A DNA stretch of 64,000 nt from Streptomyces noursei ATCC 11455 (GTDB lineage Bacteria > Actinomycetota > Actinomycetes > Streptomycetales > Streptomycetaceae). This document shows positions 1-8,378 of the stretch, in pieces. A program made the position numbers and the translations under genes. The stretch spans positions 8,246,001-8,310,000 of the forward strand of contig NZ_CP011533.1 of the NCBI RefSeq assembly GCF_001704275.1, in the 5' to 3' direction. Numbering within the stretch: position 1 is the stretch's first letter; every line of letters begins with the position of its first letter. Under the pieces are notes generated by a model, which worked only from the letters and a program-made list of their open reading frames with translations, made no database searches and was not told the DNA's origin.

Positions 1-56
1 CCCTCGTCCTGTGCACCACCGAGATGGGACGCGAACTCCCAGAAGGAGGTTCTGCC

Positions 57-278
57 ATGGCGCAGACCGTTGCCCAGCCGACATCCACCACTCCCGTCGT
101 TCCCGCCACGCTGCCGCTGAAGGCGATCGCTCCGTGGGCGGTCTTCTTCGGCGTTCTGATGCTCGTCCTGCTCTACTTCGTGGGCGCGGAGCAGGGCGCC
201 ACGTCCGTGTTCAGCGGCACCGACGTGCACGAGTGGGTCCACGACGCCCGCCACCTGCTCGGTTTCCCCTGCCACTGA
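57..278 (+). CDS. cbtB: CbtB, small subunit of a CbtAB-type cobalt transporter
   Basis: A 73-residue protein with one membrane segment (about residues 17-37, rich in A, V, F and L). A short C-terminal tail carries a histidine pair and further histidines (HEWVHDARH), the metal-ligand tail typical of CbtB. CbtB works with the larger membrane protein CbtA, encoded 21 bp downstream, and the pair is generally associated with cobalt uptake for cobalamin synthesis. The ATG at 57 is chosen because AGAAGGAGG ends 7 nt upstream; an in-frame ATG at 24 has no such site. CbtAB operons are often preceded by a cobalamin riboswitch, but only 56 bases lie upstream here and none can be judged. Family assignment rests on the tail, the size and the neighbour. 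Confidence 0.88.
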   Translation: MAQTVAQPTSTTPVVPATLPLKAIAPWAVFFGVLMLVLLYFVGAEQGATSVFSGTDVHEWVHDARHLLGFPCH

Positions 279-299
279 CGCAAGGGACGCCCCAGCCGC

Positions 300-1052
300 A
301 TGAACTCCGCAACGGTAAGAAATCTGCTCGTACGAGGCATGCTCGCCGGCCTGGGCGCCGGCGTGCTGGCCCTCGTCGTCGCCTACGTCCTCGGTGAGCC
401 GAGCGTCAACAGCGCGATCGGTTTCGAGGAGGCCCACTCCCACGAGCACGAGATGGAGGTCGTCTCCCGCACTCTGCAGTCCACCGCCGGTCTCGCCACC
501 GGCGTCCTGGTCTACGGAGTGGCCTTCGGCGGCATCGCCGCCCTCGCCTTCTGCTTCGCACTCGGCCGCGTCGGACGCTTCGGCCCCCGGGCCACCGCAC
601 TGCTGCTGTCCGGCACCGCACTGCTGGCCGTGTACGTCGTGCCGTTCCTGAAGTACCCGGCCAACCCGCCGTCGGTGGGCGACCCGGACACCATCGGCAA
701 GCGCACCACGCTGTACTTCCTGATGATGGTGCTCAGCGTCCTCCTGGCGGTCGCCGCCACCCAGCTGGGCAAGCGCCTCGCGCCCAGCCTGGGCACCTGG
801 TGGGCGACCGTGGTCGCGGTGGCCGCCTTCGTCGTCGTGATCGGGCTGGCGTACCAGTTCCTGCCGGTCGTCAACGAGGTGCCGAAGGACTTCCCGGCCG
901 CCCTGCTGTGGCGGTTCCGGCTCTCCGCACTGGCCGTCCAGGCCGTGCTGTGGGGCGGATTCGGGCTGCTCTTCGGTGAGTTGGCCGAGCGGCAGCTGCA
1001 TCCCGCGCCGGCGAGAGCCTCGTCCGGACACACGGTTCCCGCCTCGAACTGA
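300..1052 (+). CDS. cbtA: CbtA, cobalt transporter membrane subunit
   Basis: A 250-residue membrane protein with about six hydrophobic segments (near residues 9-31, 60-85, 97-115, 137-155, 166-187 and 209-228). The first external loop carries a histidine-rich stretch (EEAHSHEHEME, about residues 43-53), as expected of CbtA, and probably binds the metal. It follows cbtB by 21 bp and is presumably co-transcribed with it. A strong hairpin begins 15 bp after the stop codon and should end the transcript. The role in cobalt import is family knowledge; nothing here proves the ion. Confidence 0.88.
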   Translation: MNSATVRNLLVRGMLAGLGAGVLALVVAYVLGEPSVNSAIGFEEAHSHEHEMEVVSRTLQSTAGLATGVLVYGVAFGGIAALAFCFALGRVGRFGPRATALLLSGTALLAVYVVPFLKYPANPPSVGDPDTIGKRTTLYFLMMVLSVLLAVAATQLGKRLAPSLGTWWATVVAVAAFVVVIGLAYQFLPVVNEVPKDFPAALLWRFRLSALAVQAVLWGGFGLLFGELAERQLHPAPARASSGHTVPASN

Positions 1053-1067
1053 ACGGGTTTGGGACAC

Positions 1068-1102
1068 AAAAGGGCCCTTCGGAACTCTCCGAGGGCCCTT
1101 TT
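1068..1102 (+). terminator. Intrinsic terminator after cbtA
   Basis: A near-perfect hairpin: AAAAGGGCCCTTCGGA pairs with TCCGAGGGCCCTTTT across a four-base loop, with A and T tracts at the base. It starts 15 bp after the cbtA stop and could work in both directions. Confidence 0.85.
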
Positions 1103-1218
1103 GCGTTATGCCGGACACGACGACGGAGGTCACGGTCACACACCACGGGCGGGCCGGTCCGGCCCGCCCGATCGGGGCACGGGTCGGGGCCGCCGGAGGC
1201 GACGAGCGGAGGAGCCGT

Positions 1219-1494
1219 ATGGCCAGAACCCCCCAGCCGCGTCACATCACCCTCGGCGGCCGTGCGGCGGTGGCGCTGACCCTTGAGGAGTACGAGCGAC
1301 TGATCGCGAGCCGCCGCCAGATCGGCGGCCAGAGCGCGCGGGTACGGGTGCTCGCCCAGCAGGTCAAACGGACCGAGCGACTGCTCTCGGAGCTGGAGGC
1401 CCTGGTCGGTGGCCCCGACGGCCGCACCGACACCGACCGCCTGCGCCGCGCGATCGCGGAGCTGCTCCGCCGCCACCGGGACGAGGCCCACTGA
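1219..1494 (+). CDS. Small hypothetical protein, possible Phd/YefM-like N-terminus
   Basis: A 91-residue charged protein. The ATG at 1219 follows a GCGGAGGAG ribosome site; longer in-frame readings run back through the cbtA terminator and are unlikely. Residues 10-30 (LGGRAAVALTLEEYERL) loosely resemble the start of Phd/YefM-type antitoxins, where a short strand is followed by an LxxxEYExL helix. The rest is a predicted helix or coiled coil rich in R, E and L. No toxin gene lies beside it, so an antitoxin role is not supported. It sits between cbtA and the convergent phosphatase-like gene, whose 3' end is 27 bp away. No function assigned. Confidence 0.6.
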   Translation: MARTPQPRHITLGGRAAVALTLEEYERLIASRRQIGGQSARVRVLAQQVKRTERLLSELEALVGGPDGRTDTDRLRRAIAELLRRHRDEAH

Positions 1495-1521
1495 CCCCAC
1501 GCGGCACACCCGCCGCAGCCG

Positions 1522-2112
1522 TCAGCTGCCGGGCTCCGCGCCGGAGGCGAGGGCGCGCCCGAGCCGCAGGTTCCAGCGCCCGGACCGACCGCTGACCTCG
1601 GTGGCCGTGAGCGGGGGCACGTCGATCCGCCAGAACGCCTCCTCGGGCGCGCCCAGCACGTGTACCACCACCGCCCGTACGACCTCCGGTTCGACCACGG
1701 CGAGCGTCCTGCCGTCGGCCCGGCCGCAGGCGTCCAGCCACTGCGCGACACGCCCGCACAGGTCCCGCACCGACTCGCCGCCGTGCGGCGCCGCGCCGGG
1801 CTCGGTCAGCCACCGGGCCACCGCCTCGGGCTCGGCCGCCGCCACGTCGTCGAGGGTCCGCCCCGACCAGCGGCCGACGTCCAGGCCCGCGAGCTCCGGG
1901 CCCGACGGGTCGCCGTCGAGGCCGAGCGCCGCGGCCGTCTCCCGACAGCGCACGCTGGGCGAGACACGGACCCGGCCGGCGGCCGGCAGGGCACCGGCCG
2001 CCGCCCTGGCCTGTGCCGCTCCGCCGGCGTCGAGCGAACCGCCGTCGTCGAAGCGGCCCTGCCGCAGCGACGGGCCGATCGCCGGTGAGATGAGGGTGAT
2101 GCGGCTGGTCAC
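1522..2112 (-). CDS. Histidine-phosphatase-fold protein lacking both catalytic histidines
   Basis: A 196-residue protein with the outline of the histidine phosphatase (phosphoglycerate mutase-like) superfamily: an N-terminal strand, an SPSVRCRETAAALG segment that matches the family's SPxxRxxxTA, a GGESVRDL segment, and a late strand before RAVVVHVLG. The RHG triad at the end of strand 1 is replaced by SPA (LISPAIGPSL, residues 8-17). The second catalytic histidine, usually in VxHGGxxR, is replaced in VVEPEVVRAV. It is therefore probably inactive as a phosphatase and may act as a binding or regulatory protein. Start GTG at 2112 follows GCAGGAGGAG. It lies convergent to the cobalt-transport genes; a CobC-like origin (alpha-ribazole phosphatase) is possible but not shown. 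Confidence 0.75.
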   Translation of the reverse strand: MTSRITLISPAIGPSLRQGRFDDGGSLDAGGAAQARAAAGALPAAGRVRVSPSVRCRETAAALGLDGDPSGPELAGLDVGRWSGRTLDDVAAAEPEAVARWLTEPGAAPHGGESVRDLCGRVAQWLDACGRADGRTLAVVEPEVVRAVVVHVLGAPEEAFWRIDVPPLTATEVSGRSGRWNLRLGRALASGAEPGS

Positions 2113-2632
2113 GCGGTGGCTCCTCCTGCTTCGGGCATGGCACTGCGTCCTGCCACGGGATACGGCACGTAGGTGAGTGTCCCGCGGCGGCCCGCACGAC
2201 CGTGATCCCGTGCCGCTCGGCGGACCGTCGCGAACCTCCGCGTCCGGGCCGTTCGGGTGTCGGCAAAAGTAGCATCCGCATCATTCGCGGGTTGCGCGGA
2301 TTCGCGGCCCGCGGCGGTACGGATTCCGCCCGTCGGAGCGGTGGCCCGACGGCCGTCGCGTGCGGCGCCCCGTGCGAACCTCGGCACCACCAGCCTCGGG
2401 TGAACGCCGAGTTCCTCGACCAGTGCGGCCCGGCAGCGCTCCACGAGTCGGGCGCTCACTGATGCGGGTATCGCCTGACTGCTTCGAAGGGGCGAACGGT
2501 CGGTCCTCGGACACGGCTGGCCGAAGACCGACGAAGACCCGGCTTGGTCCGCGCGACTCACCCCGGATTGACGGCAAAGGGCAAGGGGATGGAACGGCTG
2601 AGAGCCGGGCGTGATGTCAGGATCCTCATCCT
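2113..2632. other. 520-bp intergenic stretch without a convincing gene
   Basis: Open frames cross this stretch on both strands but none has a recognisable family or a good start. An AT-richer patch around 2270-2290 on the minus strand may hold the promoter of the phosphatase-like gene. No riboswitch or convincing terminator was seen. Confidence 0.5.
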
Positions 2633-3277
2633 CTAGTGCATGTGATCTTGCTGTACCGCGGTGAGGGCGCGGACGACGAAGACGCCGGCCGCGGCCGCGC
2701 CGACGACGGCCGCATCGACCACCAGCAGCAGGGCCGCGTTCGTATAGGCGCGGGCGATGGCGGCGTCCGTGGTGCCGGCGTACAGGCCCGCTCCGCCCAG
2801 AAAGCCGACCAGCCACAGGCCCCACCACCAGTTCACGGCGCGCGGCAAGCGCTCACCGGGGGCGCTGGCGCGGTGGATGTCCACGACGATCCCCCGGGGA
2901 ATCCACAGGTTGGCGATGGGGACGATCCAGCCTGCGTAGACCCACGGCCAGGCGTAGCGCGGGCGCTGTCCCGACAGGGTGCGCGCGTTGTCCCGGACGC
3001 GCCACAGCCAGGCCAGGAAGGCGAGCGCGCACAGCACCGTGACCGCGTCTCCCACGGCACTGACGACGTGGTACGCGTTCTCCAGCGCGGTCAGCGGGCG
3101 GTGCCGGCCGCCGCCCTGGTCCGGCGGCCCGGACGGCGGCTGTCCGGCCGCGGCGAGCTGGACCTGCCATACGGCCCTGGCCGCCCACGTCGCGCCGGCG
3201 AGGACAAGGGCGGCGACGGCGCAGAGGGCCGCTCCCCGGATCGGGCGCAGGGCGGGCGGTGCCATGCGATCGTTCAC
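2633..3277 (-). CDS. DUF4328 domain membrane protein
   Basis: A 214-residue membrane protein. The start is the GTG at 3277, eight bases after AAAGG; a longer in-frame reading to 3490 lacks hydrophobic or conserved character at its N-terminus. Hydrophobic segments lie near residues 12-32, 70-90, 110-125, 150-170 and 180-200. The pair of motifs YAWPWVYAGWIVPIANLW and PRGIVVDIHRAS, followed by a WWWGLWLVGF segment, is characteristic of DUF4328, a Streptomyces-rich family of unknown function whose members often sit next to signalling genes. It appears to be transcribed alone. No function assigned. Confidence 0.8.
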   Translation of the reverse strand: MNDRMAPPALRPIRGAALCAVAALVLAGATWAARAVWQVQLAAAGQPPSGPPDQGGGRHRPLTALENAYHVVSAVGDAVTVLCALAFLAWLWRVRDNARTLSGQRPRYAWPWVYAGWIVPIANLWIPRGIVVDIHRASAPGERLPRAVNWWWGLWLVGFLGGAGLYAGTTDAAIARAYTNAALLLVVDAAVVGAAAAGVFVVRALTAVQQDHMH

Positions 3278-3740
3278 GCGGTCAACCTTTCGTAGGGGAG
3301 GTGGGGCCCGTCGCGTCCGACACCGACGAACCCGCCTCGCCCCTCGACGAGCGTCGGGCATCGAGGGCGGAGATTCGGGGTGGCCCGTGGGGAGGAGGAA
3401 CTGCTGGCTCTCACCGTGGCGCGCCGTCGCGTCCGGGGCGGGGTCCGAGCGGACCGTCGGGCCACTGTAATCGAAGAGGTCCTTCAGCACGCGCGTACGC
3501 CTCTGGGCGCATCAGACGGGGAGACCGGGCGGATGCGGAGCCGGTGCACGGAGAGCCACCGGGAAAGGCCGCCGGAGCCGGTGGGACGAACGGGGCCGCG
3601 GGCCGGTCACGGCCCTGCCGCCGGGAAGCCGCCGGGGCCGCGCCGAGCCGGCGCCGTGGCTGGTGGCGGAGCCGGACAGCCGCGCGGTGGACCAGCCGGT
3701 GTGCACGGCCGCTGCCCTGCCTCGGTCAGGTCACGGACTC
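3278..3740. other. 463-bp stretch without a convincing gene
   Basis: Bounded by the DUF4328 start and the 3' end of a broken ATPase. Frames on both strands are open but low in complexity (R, G, P and A rich) and unrecognisable. A direct repeat of TCAGGTCACGG at 3726-3736 and 3741-3751 overlaps the end of the ATPase remnant. Confidence 0.45.
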
Positions 3741-4113
3741 TCAGGTCACGGCCTGCTCGGCCCAGATGACCTTGCCTCGGGCGATGTAGCGGTGAGGTGC
3801 TGCTGGTGTCGGTCACTTCGCAGGTCAGCGTCCGGTCGTATAGGAGGCGGACCTTGATCGGGCCGGGGGCGTAGCGGATGGCGTTGGTGATCAGCTCGCT
3901 GAGGATCAGTTCGGTGGTGAACGCCTGCTCGTCCAGCCCCCAGCCGGTCAGCTGTCGGGTGACTTCGGCGCGGGCGTCCGCCACGGCCGAGGGGTGGGAC
4001 GGCAGGTCCCACTCGGCGATGTGTTCGGGATCCGTGAGGCGGGTGCGGGCGACGAGGCGCGACCCCGTCGGCGACAACGGCTCGTCCGCGTCTGCCGCGC
4101 ACCTGATCCACAT
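3741..4113 (-). pseudogene. Broken RsbW/SpoIIE-type anti-sigma ATPase domain
   Basis: Minus-strand translation gives a clear HATPase N-terminal half: SHPSAVADARAEVTRQL, then ELILSELITNAIRYAPGPI (the N box) and TCEVTDTSSTSP. The following DEGGRGL glycine-rich ATP lid and the next strand are missing. Sequence after about 3795 matches the family's C-terminal strand (GKVIWAEQAVT, then stop) only in another frame. An internal deletion has therefore removed some 30 residues and shifted the frame. These domains usually end large GAF/PAS/SpoIIE-phosphatase proteins, so the N-terminal part is probably also lost. An ATG at 4113 (or 4146) could still start translation, but the product would not bind ATP normally. 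Confidence 0.7.
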
Positions 4114-4324
4114 CTTCCGCACGGAGCGATGACATGCGCAGGCCATCGGTATATGGTTCGGGCCACTGTTACCCATGGTGTTGCTCTGACCAACGGTTAA
4201 TTCAGTGGTCGAACGTCTGCAGCGCCCCGGGCGCAGTGCCCCAACCCCCCTCACAACTCTGCTCGCGTGCACCGGATCCGGTCGTGTCGGACCGCGGTCG
4301 TGCGCGCCGCAGAAAGGCATGCCC

Positions 4325-6055
4325 ATGTCCCGAATACGGGTCACGAGACCCGCCGCTCTCACCGCACTGGCAGGCGTAGGTGCCTGTCTGGCGATCGTCG
4401 TGGTGCCGTCCGCGTTCGCGGGCACGACCATCCCGACCGGCGGCAGCTGCACGATCCGCCCCGCGGCCAAGAACTCCGAGGCGCCGCTCAGCTGCCTCGG
4501 CGTCACCGCTTCCCTCGACCATCTGCCTGCTGTCGGCGAGCAGGCCACCCTCACGGTGGACGTCCAGGCACAGGCCGACGTCAAGCACGCCGGCCTGTCC
4601 GTCCAACTTCCGCCCGCCCTCCGAATATCCGGCGGGGGTTCCGGTTTCGTCGAGCCCACGACGGACGCCTTCGGCCAGCACACCAGCCAGACGCTCGCTC
4701 TCACCCCGGGCACCCACAGCGTCACGCTCAAGGTCGAGGCCGTCGCCGCCGGACCCGCCCAGATCCAGGCGGACATCAGCGACATCGACCGCCCCGACCC
4801 GCGCCGCGCCGCGCACGACTCGGTGGAACTCACCGTCGGCACGTCCAAGGGATCCTCCGGCGAGGGCGTCTCGGTCACCAAGGCCGAGGCGGCCCCGGTC
4901 CACCGCCCTGAGCCCGGCGCCCGCACGGCACGGCCGGTCACCCCGAAGTCCCTTGCCCCCGCTCCTGTCCCCGTCCGTGCCTCGGCTGCCTCGGCCCCGG
5001 CCTCCCCGCGCGCCACCGCCGCGGCCACGTCCGACGCCCAGGTCTGCGTCAGCGGCACCTTCCGCAACCGCTTCCAGTCCGCCGAGGGCGGCAGTTGGAA
5101 CGGTAAGGCCAACCGGGACGAGCCGGTCAGCAACGTCAACGTCACCCTGTGGGGCAAGCCGACCGCTGACAGCGGTACGCAGAGGCTCGCCACGGGGATG
5201 ACCGGCAACGGGGACGGCAGGTTCAACCTCTGCTACACCCCGAGCGCCTCCGTCACCCCCCAGGCATGGGTGGAGTTCCAGACCCAGGCCGGACGGATGT
5301 GGTCGGTGGTCGACGGCGGCGGCCACCTCTACGCCACCGCCACGTACTCGATGAACAACATCTCGTCCAGCACCAGCCTGGGCAACGTGTACGCCAACGA
5401 CGGTCAGAGCCGTGCCTGGCACGCCCTCGACACCCTCAACAAGCTGTGGTGGAACCGCGGTTCCACGACCAACTGCTGGGCAAGCAGCCAGCAGGACGGC
5501 CACTGCACCCCGATCACCGTCCAGTGGTACCCCGGCTCCACCGACGGCACGTACTGGAGCACCGGCGAAGACAAGATCCACCTTGCGGACAACGACCCCG
5601 ACTCCGAGCACACCACCGTCCACGAAGCGGGCCACGCCCTCATGGGCAAGCTCTACAAGGGCTGGTGGCCGAACGTGAGCAACTGCTCGCCCCACTACGT
5701 CAACCGCACCTCCTCCACCAGCTGCGGTTGGACCGAGGGCTTCGCCAACGCGGTGGCGTTCCACACCTTCAACGACACCACGTACTTCTGGGGCAACGGC
5801 AGCTCCATGAACCTCGCCAATGACCGCTCCACGAACGGCATCGACCCGGGCGACGCCTGTGAGGCCCGCGTGGCCACCGCGCTGGTCGACCTGTGGTCCC
5901 AGGTCGACGGCGGCTGGATGAAGAGCAACACCATGATGTCCCGGACCTGGCAGTCCAGCTTCCGCGAGTACTTCGTCAACGACCGGCCCGACTACGGCCT
6001 GGACAGCGGCTCGACGGCCCAGAACATCCTCTACAACCACACCATCCAGTACTGA
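4325..6055 (+). CDS. Secreted zinc metalloprotease-like protein (HExxH)
   Basis: A 576-residue secreted protein. The ATG at 4325 follows AGAAAGG by seven bases and gives a signal peptide (MSRIRVTRP, a hydrophobic core, then cleavage near VPSAFAG). Residues 30-180 look like a beta-sandwich domain. Residues 190-240 are a proline/alanine-rich linker. From about 240 to the end is a cysteine-containing catalytic region with HEAGH at about 433-437 and a likely third zinc ligand in GWTEGFAN (E471), a gluzincin-like pattern. N, S, T and W richness is typical of a secreted Streptomyces enzyme. No specific peptidase family was recognised with certainty. It stands alone, ending at a strong hairpin. Confidence 0.75.
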   Translation: MSRIRVTRPAALTALAGVGACLAIVVVPSAFAGTTIPTGGSCTIRPAAKNSEAPLSCLGVTASLDHLPAVGEQATLTVDVQAQADVKHAGLSVQLPPALRISGGGSGFVEPTTDAFGQHTSQTLALTPGTHSVTLKVEAVAAGPAQIQADISDIDRPDPRRAAHDSVELTVGTSKGSSGEGVSVTKAEAAPVHRPEPGARTARPVTPKSLAPAPVPVRASAASAPASPRATAAATSDAQVCVSGTFRNRFQSAEGGSWNGKANRDEPVSNVNVTLWGKPTADSGTQRLATGMTGNGDGRFNLCYTPSASVTPQAWVEFQTQAGRMWSVVDGGGHLYATATYSMNNISSSTSLGNVYANDGQSRAWHALDTLNKLWWNRGSTTNCWASSQQDGHCTPITVQWYPGSTDGTYWSTGEDKIHLADNDPDSEHTTVHEAGHALMGKLYKGWWPNVSNCSPHYVNRTSSTSCGWTEGFANAVAFHTFNDTTYFWGNGSSMNLANDRSTNGIDPGDACEARVATALVDLWSQVDGGWMKSNTMMSRTWQSSFREYFVNDRPDYGLDSGSTAQNILYNHTIQY

Positions 6056-6085
6056 CACCGGCTGCTGTCAGCCGGACAGCCCCAG

Positions 6086-6112
6086 GGGCCGGGCCGACTG
6101 TCGGCCCGGCCC
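6086..6112 (+). terminator. Terminator hairpin after the metalloprotease gene
   Basis: A perfect 12-bp stem, GGGCCGGGCCGA with TCGGCCCGGCCC, and a three-base loop, 30 bp after the stop codon. It lies between convergent genes and could serve both. Confidence 0.75.
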
Positions 6113-6152
6113 GTGTCCCGGTGAGCCGGCGTCGGGACGCGACGCCGGACAG

Positions 6153-7061
6153 TCATGACATGGGTTCTGCGGGGCGCAGAAGTGAGACCAGCAACCCGGT
6201 GAACTGTGTTGCCGCCCAGGGGAGTCGACGGCCGGGCATCGTCTGCACCTGGGCTTCGCGGCGGCGGAAGACCGGCTGGTCGAGCGGTGTGTAGACGACG
6301 CCTTCGGCGACCGGGGCCGGATCGCCCAGGTTGCCGACGAGTGCGATACCGCCGCCGGAGCGGACGAACTCGTACTTCGTGGCCATCGCGTCGCAGACCA
6401 GGGCCGGCTGGAAGGTCAGGTTCTCCAGTTGCACACCGGTGTCGAAGAGGTCGCGCTGGGTCGTTCCGGTCGGGGGCAGCGCGAGCGGGTACGCGCACAG
6501 TTCGGCCGGGCCGACCCGTTCCCGGCCCGCGAGTGGGTGTCCGGGCGGGACGATGGCGGCCATCGGTACCGCGACGGAGCACTCGACCCGCACGTCGTGC
6601 TGCGGGCCCATCGCGTAGGTGACGGCGATGTCGGCGATTCCCCCGGCCACCCTGCGGGTCGCCTCCTGGTGGGGCACGCGGTCGAGGTGGAACGTGACGT
6701 CCGGGTGGTCGTGCCTGAAGGTTGCCATCGCGTGCGGCACGAGGCGGCGCGCGAAACCCTCCGAGCGGGCCACGGTGACGTGGCGGGCGTCCGCGCCGCC
6801 ACCCGTGCGCAGTTCGGTCAGGAGCGCGGCGGACTCGGCCTCGCTGCGGCGGGCATGGGCCAGCAGGCGTGAGCCGGCGTCGGTCAGGGTCATTCCGCGC
6901 GGATGCCGGACGAACAGCAGGACGCCGACCCCGGCTTCGAGCTTGGCGATCTGCCGGCTGATCGCCGAGGGGGCGACCAGCAGGTTCTACGCGGCCTCGC
7001 TCACCGCCCCGGTGCGGGCGACTTCGAGAAAGTACGCCAGGCTCACCGGCATGAGCTGCAT
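6153..7061 (-). pseudogene. LysR-type regulator interrupted by an in-frame TAG in the HTH
   Basis: Reading from an ATG at 7061 (preceded by CTGGAGG) gives a normal 302-codon LysR protein. Residues 5-24 read PVSLAYFLEVARTGAVSEAA, then a TAG stop at codon 25 (6987-6989), then NLLVAPSAISRQIAKLE in the same frame. That position is usually Q or a similar residue, so a single CAG to TAG change explains it. The substrate-binding domain downstream is intact, with a serviceable internal ATG at 6893, but the product from there would lack DNA binding. The promoter side faces remnants of an M20 peptidase and a transporter, probably its former targets. A sequencing error cannot be excluded. Confidence 0.75.
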
Positions 7062-7082
7062 CGGACCTCCAGGGGGCGGGGC

Positions 7083-7250
7083 GTACTGCCCAACATCGGC
7101 GGCTCACTGCCCAACCACGTCTTCACCGACATCCTCGGCCTGCCCACGCTGTGGCTGCCGCACTCCTACCCCGGCCGTCTCCAGCACGCCCCCGACGAGC
7201 ACCTGCTCGGCACGATCGCCCGCGAGGGCATCGTGTTGGCGGCCACGCTC
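7083..7250 (+). pseudogene. C-terminal fragment of an M20 family dipeptidase
   Basis: In one frame the segment reads VLPNIGGSLPNHVF, LGLPTLWLPHSY and QHAPDEHLLGTIAREG. This is the very conserved C-terminal part of M20 metallodipeptidases, including the metal-ligand histidine region. Everything upstream is gone: the fragment begins about 20 bp from the LysR start codon. After about 7250 the match ends and sequence of another gene follows. No complete gene is possible here. Confidence 0.7.
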
Positions 7251-7269
7251 CTCCACGCCCTCGGTCACC

Positions 7270-7413
7270 CCTCGACCGGCCGTGACCGGCGTCATCCTCA
7301 CCCTCGGCACTCCGGTCGTGGGCCTGCTCGCCGACCGCTGCGGCCGGCTGCGGATCATGATCCCCGCCGCCGCCCTCATCGGCCTGAGCGCCGTCCCGCT
7401 GTTCAAGCTCGAC
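7270..7413 (+). pseudogene. Internal fragment of an MFS (MHS-type) transporter
   Basis: A frame different from the M20 fragment reads TGVILTLGTPVVGLLADRCG, RLRIMIPAAALIGLSAVPLF. This is a transmembrane segment, the GxLaDRxGR loop and the next transmembrane segment of the metabolite:H+ symporter type of MFS protein. It is only about 45 residues long and is joined directly to sequence of the M20 fragment on one side and of an unrelated protein on the other. Confidence 0.55.
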
Positions 7414-7840
7414 GAGAAGTACCCGCAGCGGGGAGCCAGTGACGGTCTCACCGGCGAGGGCAAGCTCACCTACAAGGTCACGGCGTCCGTGGCCGACGAG
7501 AAGAGCACGACCGAAGGCGGGGAGGTGGGCGGCAAGATCACGCCCAGCATCAGCGGCGGCAACGGATCGGTCGGCGGCGAGGCCGGCTTCACCTACGGCT
7601 ACTCCACCACCTCCACCACCAAGGTGCAGAGCACCCGGGAAACGGACGTCGAGATCGACGTCCCGCAGGGCAAGAAGGGATATCTGGAGGGTCGGGCCAA
7701 CGGCGCCACCTACACCGGCTACAGCGTCGTCCGCGACCTCGACACGGGCAACAACCAGGAACACCTCATAGCCATCCCCGCAAAGGTCTTCATCCAGGCC
7801 GCGGGCAGCAGCAGCCCGGTCACCTGGGTAGCGGCTCAAG
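7414..7840 (+). pseudogene. C-terminal fragment of a beta-rich, possibly pore-forming, protein
   Basis: In the same frame as the transporter fragment, about 140 residues follow that are rich in alternating S, T, G, V and E: LTYKVTASVADEKSTTEGGE, GGKITPSISGGNGSVGGEAG, TYGYSTTSTTKVQSTRETDV, then EIDVPQGKKGYLEGRANGAT. Long S/T-rich amphipathic hairpins followed by a beta strand and a VPQGKKGYL turn are seen in aerolysin/ETX-MTX2-like proteins. The N-terminal part is missing and the frame runs on to a stop at 7947 through unrelated sequence. This is a remnant, and the toxin-fold suggestion is weak. Confidence 0.35.
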
Positions 7841-7961
7841 GCCGCGTAACAGGCCGGCCCGGCCCATGGCCCGGTCCGGGGAGATGCCTATGCTGCTCGC
7901 CGCGCAGTCTGTGTACGAGACGGGTGCGCCACTCCGGCGCCCCATGAGGAAAGGTGCAGTC

Positions 7962-8195
7962 ATGGCCAAGCCTGTTCGCGCGGCCCTGGGGGGCGTGTGG
8001 ATCAAGTGCAGCTTCTGCCAGGGCGATCTGTTCAGGGACCGTGAGGTGAAGCTCAACAGCTCCGGCATGGAGTTCATGAACCTGAGCTGGGCGAACGAGT
8101 CGGCGACCGGGCTGATCTGCTGGAACTGCGGCTATGTCCAACTGTTCGTGAACAGGGACCTCGAACTGTACAAACAGAAGAAGGGTCAGGGGTGA
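7962..8195 (+). CDS. Small zinc-ribbon protein
   Basis: A 77-residue protein with two CxxC knuckles: CSFC (about residues 17-20) and CWNC (about 53-56), followed by GYVQLFVNRDLELY. The arrangement is a simple zinc ribbon. The ATG at 7962 is preferred because GAGGAAAGG lies seven bases upstream; another in-frame ATG at 7944 overlaps that site. The stop codon is inside a hairpin, so translation and termination are close-coupled. Role unknown; such proteins may bind nucleic acid or protein. Confidence 0.7.
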   Translation: MAKPVRAALGGVWIKCSFCQGDLFRDREVKLNSSGMEFMNLSWANESATGLICWNCGYVQLFVNRDLELYKQKKGQG

Positions 8196-8211
8196 CGTAG
8201 GTCACCCCTGA
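8186..8211 (+). terminator. Hairpin over the stop codon of the zinc-ribbon gene
   Basis: Perfect 11-bp stem TCAGGGGTGAC / GTCACCCCTGA with the loop GTAG. The TGA stop lies in its left arm. There is no T tract, but hairpin-only terminators are common in Streptomyces. Confidence 0.65.
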
Positions 8212-8378
8212 GGGTCTGGCGGACGTGATCGGCCACCCACGTGAACGGGGCACCGGCGCCACGCTCCGACCCCGGGCCGGCAGTGGACCACCTGCGCAGG
8301 CTCGGGGTGGGGCGGCGCTTCACCGGACACGGCTGACGGGACCGGAGCGGGGCGGAAGGCGCGGCGCGGCCGGTGGGG

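Noticed and set aside
1..56. A cobalamin riboswitch ahead of cbtB
   Set aside because: Expected from other genomes, but too little sequence is in the window to see the conserved B12 box or pairing.
1219..1494. A toxin-antitoxin pair
   Set aside because: Only a loose Phd-like N-terminus was seen and no toxin gene lies next to it.
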